From the NCBI GenBank assembly GCA_039105265.1, contig JAPFFF010000002.1, positions 3,286,001 through 3,350,000 of the forward strand: DNA of 64,000 bases, in the 5' to 3' direction. The position numbers were made by a program, and so were the translations under genes. The notes beneath the pieces are model-generated. The model ran no database searches. It worked only from the letters and a program-made list of their open reading frames with translations, and was not told where the DNA came from. The stretch is from Tritrichomonas musculus (taxonomy: Eukaryota > Parabasalia > Tritrichomonadida > Tritrichomonadidae). Within the stretch, counting starts at the first letter, position 1. Each line of letters starts with the position of its first letter. Shown here piece after piece: positions 59,701 to 64,000 of this stretch.

Positions 59701-59984
59701 AGTGCAATTGCTTTAACAATAGGTCTTCCAACATTTTTCTTTTTATGTATCTGTCGTAGTGCTTCCGTAAATGCGTACCTCTTATCTTCATCTTGATTGA
59801 TGTCTGTAGCAAAACCAATACCTTGTCCTGCAGGAATCATGAGCTTCCTCATTTCTTCTTTAAATTTGTCTTTCTTTTGGTATTGTTTTGCACGTCGATT
59901 ATATTCACGACGAAACTGTGATTTTGTATCAGCATAGACATCTCCAATAGCATCTAAAAAATTATCTTCAATGTCCTTGTTCAT
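56709..59984 (-). CDS. polB: Protein-primed family B DNA polymerase of the Polinton
   Basis: 1091 residues from the Met of MNKDIEDNFL, chosen because a strong Inr lies 20 nt upstream. Exonuclease motifs: YYSDFETN (Exo I, ~425), YFHNLKYD (Exo II, ~477), YCFKDC (Exo III). Polymerase motifs: DAVSLYPSAM (A, ~716), LLLNSIYGKS (B, ~856), YQDTDSM (C, ~948) and GKKSY (KxY). This is the protein-primed branch that copies linear DNA from a terminal protein. Residues ~215-310 carry DNCFVYAC and, ~80 residues on, FKDHYML: a Cys-His spacing that recalls OTU-type cysteine peptidases. The N-terminal ~400 residues may also hold the terminal-protein part. Confidence 0.95.
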   Translation of the reverse strand: MNKDIEDNFLDAIGDVYADTKSQFRREYNRRAKQYQKKDKFKEEMRKLMIPAGQGIGFATDINQDEDKRYAFTEALRQIHKKKNVGRPIVKAIALDGTYKYFTLSDKHNIESTLGHITGELDLSEDQSDTNPYISNMFIPVRYEVQFIDMNKTNDGVHFRTKMQDMDTHEIYDDEVEIDEDYRNTPEGSFFPYINLSPIDLSTYQIFHEVRKENYRDNCFVYACIQSGVFTDDEIDDLRFFVQTRAIPNNKIEEVAKKFKCNFSIIRIVEQPDKYKYETRINTRKKKWSVDFKREVNLILFKDHYMLNRKIPCTLFYLQHYEELDRTFAYMPFDKRCMIARLEKNGKTVKDYKHEGIKPITFFQKMFELHLFEEIKACEMDIINTTEYEHVNDYVSLEYNAEHSTRLIENNKKKQNTWSRIYYSDFETNSTVSPHIPYLNCTIFRDGANIHKISIQGEDCGQKLLNYLWSGSLTYFHNLKYDACFFINTPGWDTQITERSGTVLQIIMTLFEEGTRKVKKRLTFRNSYSIIPQALSKFATMFNLNVHKEVMAYKLYTQENIQRRIVDATEFQQQYIDENADKLSKAQLDANCKQIIENAKIANCYNDGKIDIIKYAIFYCFKDCIVLMKGMEKFNEDLKAVFKETKTDMYGVHDFISISAIGYCFAKKYGCFDGCYELSGKCQDFIQRCVSGGRTMTAGNEKQYIEGKIQDFDAVSLYPSAMYVMDGIPLGRPKVISQGTTHEQLMQYDTFFIEVNIKKLECKSKEPYKFGQVFTRNEAGSKIFGNFLVDHYYIDKVGLMDLFEFYDVEYELIRGYYFDEGFNKKINEFIEKLFNLRASYKKQKNPLEQTIKLLLNSIYGKSILKATKTETKTVPKSQLYKYLWRNYNFIKEVVEDANIDKCYVKKLKPINDHFNLPQFGASVLSWSKHLMNRVMATAEQAGIPIFYQDTDSMHVLEKDVPRIADLFQFKYHQPLIGKNMCQFHNDFDEFQGSQGEIHSRKLIALGKKSYLDILVDEQGNEGYHIRLKGIPKQVILNKCKRMDISVEELFERMHEGESMTFDLLDGSNAFRKSKTFQQTNLPKFARTLRFT

Positions 59985-59995
59985 GTTTAACCTAA

Positions 59996-60006
59996 AATAA
60001 AAGTGA
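59996..60006 (-). promoter_or_regulatory. Initiator (Inr), TCACTTTTATT
   Basis: On the minus strand TCA(+1)CTTTTATTTTA with +1 A at 60,004, 20 nt before the polymerase ATG (59,984). A clear match to the host initiator, so the element gene can be read by host RNA polymerase II. Confidence 0.65.
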
Positions 60007-60065
60007 AACGATAAAAATAAAAACAAAGAAAAAGTTAAAAAATTATTTTTTAGTTATGACCTATC

Positions 60066-61505
60066 TTATTGGGGGTAATCATCATCATCAACGACATTAT
60101 CTTCGAGATATGGAAAATGATATTGGAACTCATGTCCTTTCGACTTCGAGTCAGAGTTCCGTTCAATTTCGTTCTTCTCCATTGATTCACCAAATTGCTT
60201 AATGGCATTCAGCACTTGCTTCGGTGATTGCTTCTTTCCTTTTCTCTCGAAGCTGCATGCTTTGTCCAACTTCTCTTTCTCTTCTGGTGATAAGTATGGT
60301 CGAAGATGATAAATGCAATTGGACAACTTCCATCCATAGGACTTGAACACGTTTATCATCTCTGGTGCTTTTTTCTTGTCATATGATTCAATAGCGTCCA
60401 TCATGTTTCGAAGATAATCAACTTCTACCATCATCAATCTCGATCTTGCCAACTTTTCAGCAAATGCATCATCTGTTGGAGGACCAGCTTGTTGAGCATT
60501 TTTCAGATCCGCCACGTCCTTCTTTAGATCGTGAATTTTGTTAATGTACTTCGCCACCTTTTTTGGAGCAAGTTCCAATTTCATCAGCTCGAGTGCGTAT
60601 TCGTCGTTATTATCAATGTCTTTCCTGAGTTCTTCAGCATTGTGATTGATGTCTTCAATGTGAAATTCTACACCAGTCATTTTCTCCTCCAACTTCGTTA
60701 ATCGTTCTTTCAAGTTTTCATTTTCTTCTATTAATTGTTCCATTTCTTCTCGAAAGTCGAATGGACGAACATTATCCTCCTTATAATCACTATTGGATTT
60801 CATATCATGAACACTTTTCGGTGGCTTATATGGTTCTCTGTGAACTGGTTCTTGTTCTTGTTCATGATCAACTTCTTCTTCTTCTCCTTCTATCTTTGTT
60901 TCTTCTTTTGGATTGGAACCGAATTTTTGTTTCTCGGCAAATGAAGATGGTCTAGCAAGAACACTTGGAGGTGGCGGTATTTGTTGATTAGATGGAGGTG
61001 GAGGAGGTGGAGGAACTTGTATTATATTATATGAGCGAGGTGGTGGAAAGACTTTATTTGAAATTGGAACATATGGATTCTTCCTTCTTGCATCGTCTTC
61101 TTGCTTCAATCTTGCTAATGCTTCTTCTTCTTGCTTCTTCTTCCTTCTTGCTTCTTCTTCTTGCTGCTTCTTCAATCTAGCTGCTTCTTCTTCTTGCTGC
61201 TTCTTCAATCTAGCTGCTTCTTCTTCTTGCTGCTTCTTCAATCTAGCTGCTTCTTCTTCTTCTTGCTTCTTCTTCAATCTAGCTGCTTCTTCTTCTTGCT
61301 GCTTCTTCTTTAATCTAGCTGCTGCTTCTTCTTGCTGCTTCATGATGAACAGTCGCATGGATTCGAGTTGTTCTGGGGTCATGTTCTTGAGCCAAACTTC
61401 TGTGGGTGGAGCTGATGGCGGATCTGATGGTGGAGCTTGTTGACCCGATTGCTCGATCGAGTCAAATAGACTAACATCGCTGTCTGAGCTGTAGTTGTAT
61501 GACAT
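60066..61505 (-). CDS. Polinton coiled-coil, proline-rich protein
   Basis: 479 residues: a short Pro-rich start, then ~6 tandem 11-12-residue EEEAARLKKQQ units (~70-140) forming a charged helix, a polyproline stretch (VPPPPPPPSNQQIPPPPS, ~165-183), an acidic segment, a coiled coil (~255-345) and a helical C-terminal part. No enzyme motif. Possibly a scaffold or core protein (inference). An Inr-like TCATTTTTATA lies 14 nt before the ATG (+1 A at 61,519). Confidence 0.75.
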   Translation of the reverse strand: MSYNYSSDSDVSLFDSIEQSGQQAPPSDPPSAPPTEVWLKNMTPEQLESMRLFIMKQQEEAAARLKKKQQEEEAARLKKKQEEEEAARLKKQQEEEAARLKKQQEEEAARLKKQQEEEARRKKKQEEEALARLKQEDDARRKNPYVPISNKVFPPPRSYNIIQVPPPPPPPSNQQIPPPPSVLARPSSFAEKQKFGSNPKEETKIEGEEEEVDHEQEQEPVHREPYKPPKSVHDMKSNSDYKEDNVRPFDFREEMEQLIEENENLKERLTKLEEKMTGVEFHIEDINHNAEELRKDIDNNDEYALELMKLELAPKKVAKYINKIHDLKKDVADLKNAQQAGPPTDDAFAEKLARSRLMMVEVDYLRNMMDAIESYDKKKAPEMINVFKSYGWKLSNCIYHLRPYLSPEEKEKLDKACSFERKGKKQSPKQVLNAIKQFGESMEKNEIERNSDSKSKGHEFQYHFPYLEDNVVDDDDYPQ

Positions 61506-61695
61506 ACAAGTATAAAAATGATCTATTTTCTAGTTGATATCACTAAATTTTAAATTTCGTAGAAAAACTCGAAGGTGGATATTTTTCTTTGAAAAAGTTA
61601 TATACACTATAAAAATTCAAAAATTGAATTAAAAAAAATAAAATATATTGAAATTTTAAAAAAATATATTTATTAATATCACTATTATTTTATTA
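61506..61695. promoter_or_regulatory. Divergent promoter region with two Inr sites
   Basis: 190 bp between head-to-head genes. Minus-strand Inr TCATTTTTATA (+1 A at 61,519) for the coiled-coil gene and plus-strand Inr TCACTATTATTTTATTA (+1 A at 61,681) 15 nt before the ATG at 61,696. The rest is AT-rich. Confidence 0.55.
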
Positions 61696-62121
61696 ATGAT
61701 GAATGAAGAAGAAGATAAAATAGAAGATATTTTACAAAAACAAACACCTCCTAAAGATCATGATTCATTCGACTACAAAATTAATATAAACATGTCGAAA
61801 AAAATATCTCAACTAAAAGTTGAAGATGATACATCAAATTTAAGAACGATGTGTGAAAATTATGCTCATGCTCTTGAAAATGATGCACATCGACTTCGAG
61901 CAAAACAAAAAAAGAGGTATGATGAATGGTTTGACAGCCTCGAAAAAGATTGTTATCCTGCAAGAGACATTGTTAACTTGTACAACATGTTCTTTGGTCA
62001 TGAACTATCTATTACTCGACTTGGTTTCGGGCATCTCGATGGAACAAAGAGACACTTTACACATAAGAAAGTGAAAAGAAACAAGAAGTTCATCACAATG
62101 TACTACAAGAAAAATGAATAA
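61696..62121 (+). CDS. Polinton small basic protein of unknown function
   Basis: 141 residues. Acidic start (MMNEEEDKIEDIL), a helical middle (MCENYAHALENDAHRLRAKQKKRYDEWFDSLEKD), then a compact C-terminal part with YNMFFGHELSITRLGFGHLDG and a basic tail (KKVKRNKKF). The last part looks like a small DNA- or nucleic-acid-binding domain, but I do not recognise it. Good Inr directly upstream. Confidence 0.65.
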   Translation: MMNEEEDKIEDILQKQTPPKDHDSFDYKININMSKKISQLKVEDDTSNLRTMCENYAHALENDAHRLRAKQKKRYDEWFDSLEKDCYPARDIVNLYNMFFGHELSITRLGFGHLDGTKRHFTHKKVKRNKKFITMYYKKNE

Positions 62122-62149
62122 CTAAAAAAAAAGTTTTTTTTTAACTACA

Positions 62150-62422
62150 TGTTTTTCCTCATAAGCTACCTTTTTCCTCATAAGCTACCTTTTTCCTCAT
62201 AAGCTACCTTTTTCCTCATAAGCTACCTTTTTCCTCATAAGCTACCTTTTTCCTCATAAGCTACCTTTTTCCTCATAAGCTACCTTTTTCCTCATAAGCT
62301 ACCTTTTTTCCTCATAAGCTACCTTTTTCCTCATAAGCTACCTTTTTCCTCATAAGCTACCTTTTTCCTCATAAGCTACCTTTTTCCTCATAAGCTACCT
62401 CATTCTTCATAAGCTACCTTTT
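62150..62422. repeat. 19-bp tandem repeat, about 14 units
   Basis: Unit CATAAGCTACCTTTTTCCT on the plus strand, nearly perfect; one unit has an extra T and the rightmost two vary. The array begins inside the last codons of the minus-strand gene 62,400-62,678 (KKVAYEE) and runs through the whole gap to the neighbouring gene. Confidence 0.95.
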
Positions 62423-62678
62423 TGCTTTCATACGACATTATTTTTTCCTTCATACTTTGTATTTCTCTTTTCTTTCTTTCACGATATGCCTTTTGCTGTT
62501 GTTTACGTGCTTCATTTCGTTCTTCAACTGTTGCATACTTTTGCTTTCTACCACGTTTTTCTGTTGTTTCAGTTTTTGCAGTATCAATATTTTTGAGGTT
62601 GTTGTTACTCTTGGACTTCTTCAACTTCTTGATGATAGCTGTTTCCTTGAACTCACCCAAATCTAAATTTTGGCTCAT
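62400..62678 (-). CDS. Polinton small basic, bZIP-like or AT-hook protein
   Basis: 92 residues from MSQNLDLGEF. A longer frame exists upstream but would cover the divergent promoter and start of the next gene. KRGRKQK (~45) is AT-hook-like; RNEARKQQQKAYRERKKREIQSMKEKI (seen as its parts NEARKQQQKAYRERKKR and EIQSMKEKI) resembles a bZIP basic region followed by a short helix without a full leucine zipper. Likely DNA-binding and nuclear. Its final residues lie in the 19-bp tandem array. Confidence 0.65.
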   Translation of the reverse strand: MSQNLDLGEFKETAIIKKLKKSKSNNNLKNIDTAKTETTEKRGRKQKYATVEERNEARKQQQKAYRERKKREIQSMKEKIMSYESKKVAYEE

Positions 62679-62736
62679 GATTTCATTCGAGAAAAAAAAT
62701 TGAATTATTTTTGAAAATTGAATATTCGCAAACAAA

Positions 62737-62750
62737 ATCACTTCATTTTT
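62737..62750 (+). promoter_or_regulatory. Initiator (Inr), ATCACTTCATTTTT
   Basis: TCA(+1)CTTCATTTTT, +1 A at 62,740, 15 nt before the ATG at 62,755. Good match to the parabasalid Inr, in the 76-bp gap between divergent genes. Confidence 0.65.
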
Positions 62751-62754
62751 TAAA

Positions 62755-63126
62755 ATGTCGCGTTCTGGAAATGACTTCAAAGAATTCCAAAAACAGCAAA
62801 AGCTAGCTATCAAAAATGCTCATGTTGAAATAGCCAATGCTATTAAAGAGGTGATATTTCTGTTCAACCAAAAAATAATAAACTCGACATCATCTAATGT
62901 CTGCACCATCTATGACCCTTTGATACAAGCAAACATGAACAAGATTGCTGAAGCACTTACTCAAATGAATCTCACTACCTGCGAGGTTTTTCATAAAAAG
63001 ATTCCTCAATCTACAACACCAAAATCTATTGGCTTTCACGTGCCTATAGTGCCTGACTCGCAAGAGACACAAGAAGAAGATGATGAAGATGAACAAGAAG
63101 CTTCATCTCCAAAAGACAAGGAGTAA
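62755..63126 (+). CDS. Polinton small helical protein of unknown function
   Basis: 123 residues: a long amphipathic helical half (FKEFQKQQKLAIKNAHVEIANAIKEV... in parts), a second helix with NMNKIAEALTQMNLTTCEVF, and an acidic tail (QETQEEDDEDEQEASSPKDKE). No family recognised. Faces the 174-residue gene tail to tail across 52 bp. Confidence 0.65.
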   Translation: MSRSGNDFKEFQKQQKLAIKNAHVEIANAIKEVIFLFNQKIINSTSSNVCTIYDPLIQANMNKIAEALTQMNLTTCEVFHKKIPQSTTPKSIGFHVPIVPDSQETQEEDDEDEQEASSPKDKE

Positions 63127-63178
63127 GAGTAAAAAATAATTACTTCTAATTTTAAGTTTTTTTTATATATGTCTTTTT

Positions 63179-63703
63179 TTATACTATGCAATATTTTAAG
63201 CATACATGATAATTATTAACAAGCTCATTATATTCTTTATTATATACTTGTTTCAAGTCAATGACTACCTCTCCATTATCTTTAATAATCTTAATAGCAT
63301 CTATTTTTCTTATTGGATTGCTCTTAGCTGCACAACATCCAACATCTTCATTAAGTTGTACTTCAACCTCACTAACATGTAGTATTGCTTTGATGATGTT
63401 GCTAAGAGATTCAATAGGTACTATGATGCATTTCTTTGATATAATGTTAGCTAGTAGTGCTTTGTCTTGATTAAGTAGTATTTGTGCATATGCTTCAAGT
63501 ATAACATTACGTACATCTGGTTCAACTTCAACAGGTTCAGTTTGCACTCCAATGTCTCTTGTAATAACAATGTCTTCCTTGCCATCATCTCTCTTATTAA
63601 TAATAATGTTGTTGTTGATGTTTGATGTAGATGATGCAGCTGCTGATGGTTCTAAAGATACATTTGCTTGAACTCCATTGGTTGTACCCCTCTTCTTAAT
63701 CAT
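63179..63703 (-). CDS. Polinton protein of unknown function
   Basis: 174 residues. Basic start MIKKRG, a Ser/Ala/Asn-rich stretch to ~45, then a globular part with DIGVQTEPVEVEPDVRNVILEAYAQILLNQDK, IVPIESLSNIIKAILHV and a Cys pair (GCCAAK). The GVQTEP motif is also echoed as SIGIQTEQP in the 1844-residue protein. No family recognised. Confidence 0.6.
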   Translation of the reverse strand: MIKKRGTTNGVQANVSLEPSAAASSTSNINNNIIINKRDDGKEDIVITRDIGVQTEPVEVEPDVRNVILEAYAQILLNQDKALLANIISKKCIIVPIESLSNIIKAILHVSEVEVQLNEDVGCCAAKSNPIRKIDAIKIIKDNGEVVIDLKQVYNKEYNELVNNYHVCLKYCIV

Positions 63704-63724
63704 TTAGGTTGGGAAAAAATAGGC

Positions 63725-64000
63725 TTAAAGTACTAAGTCTAGCTGTTCTCCAATAAACATGTCAAATGACTCAATTTGATATTTCTGCTTGAGAGCATCG
63801 ATTTTTGGTTTATGACTTGTAGGAGCAGCTGCAATGGAGTAGTTGTAGTATTTGATTCCTTGATACTCTTGAGTGGTAGTGTTTCCATTTATGTAGAACT
63901 CTTCGAAATCTTCAGTTATTTTTCTCCTTGAGTTAGGCTTAATAAATATTGAGTCAAGATCAAGTTCTTTGAGCTTATCTGGATAAAATCTGTGGCACTT
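63725..64000 (-). CDS. Polinton protein, C-terminal 91 residues (runs off the window)
   Basis: Open from the edge to the TAA at 63,725-63,727, 21 bp past the start of the previous gene. Visible end: KCHRFYPDKLKELDLDSIFI ... FYINGNTTTQEYQGIKYYN ... MFIGEQLDLVL. Not recognised; the rest lies to the right. Confidence 0.6.
   Translation of the reverse strand, partial: KCHRFYPDKLKELDLDSIFIKPNSRRKITEDFEEFYINGNTTTQEYQGIKYYNYSIAAAPTSHKPKIDALKQKYQIESFDMFIGEQLDLVL

Larger units (their letters stand above)
47487..64000. mobile_element. Polinton/Maverick element, left part (continues past the window edge)
   Basis: From about 47,487 composition changes sharply: a GC-rich stretch, a GAAAA purine run and direct repeats, then tightly packed genes that include a protein-primed family B DNA polymerase, two large structural-type proteins, a candidate penton-like protein and several small proteins. 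This is the make-up of trichomonad Polintons. The left terminus probably begins AGTAGTATATACGAG; the inverted partner must lie beyond 64,000, so neither terminal repeat nor target duplication can be confirmed. Long intact frames suggest a recent insertion; it looks largely whole, with at most one apparent break in the visible part. Confidence 0.85.

Noticed and set aside
62150-62422. CRISPR or telomere-like array
   Set aside because: Units are directly adjacent with no spacers, and the motif is unlike telomere repeats.
62679-62813. 45-residue N-terminal extension of the bZIP-like protein
   Set aside because: It would run through the Inr and start of the divergent gene at 62,755; the Met at 62,678 is more likely.

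Overview
The window looks like nuclear DNA of a parabasalid protist, a trichomonad close to Trichomonas or Tritrichomonas. It is very AT-rich and has compact genes with no introns that I can see. The gene families are the ones trichomonads expand: Sel1-repeat kinases, ankyrin proteins, BTB-like plus F5/8 type C (discoidin) proteins, BspA-like leucine-rich repeat proteins, a BEACH protein and repeat-built surface proteins. Several genes have a TCA(C/T)T initiator (Inr) 14-21 nt before the ATG, which is the parabasalid promoter hallmark. A Polinton/Maverick fills the right quarter, as is common in trichomonads. The genus is an inference.

Region 1-21.6 kb is ordinary host DNA. It holds a large type I membrane protein (LCAT-like head with altered catalytic residues, four discoidin-like modules, a Pmp-like GGA(I/V) region), a decayed F5/8C gene, a Sel1 pseudokinase, a probable iron-sulfur flavoprotein, an apparently active Sel1 kinase, tRNA-Pro(TGG), an ankyrin protein, a GH38 alpha-mannosidase with signal peptide, a tRNA-Pro relic and a small beta-thymosin/WH2-like actin-binding protein.

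Region 21.9-36.8 kb is a segmental duplication. The unit 'BTB-like/F5-8C gene plus BEACH gene' lies intact at 28.1-36.8 kb. A second copy to its left keeps a full F5/8C gene (21,974-23,395) but only two scraps of the BEACH gene (23,706-23,928 and 27,494-27,901). Between the scraps lie a piece matching the alpha-mannosidase 5' end, a BspA-like gene and a 526-bp hAT-type MITE with a perfect 8-bp target duplication.

Region 37.2-47.4 kb has a Sel1-repeat protein, a 2434-residue surface protein made of five nearly identical domains joined by PTKLPEE minisatellites, and a second MITE of 478 bp with a perfect 8-bp target duplication.

From about 47.5 kb to the right edge lies the left part of a Polinton/Maverick, at least 16.5 kb long: a protein-primed family B DNA polymerase, two very large paralogous structural-type proteins, a candidate penton-like protein, a coiled-coil protein and several small proteins. 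It looks recent and largely whole, with at most one apparent break in what is visible. Integrase, packaging ATPase, protease and a recognisable major capsid gene were not seen and may lie beyond the edge. Some of its genes carry host-like Inr promoters.
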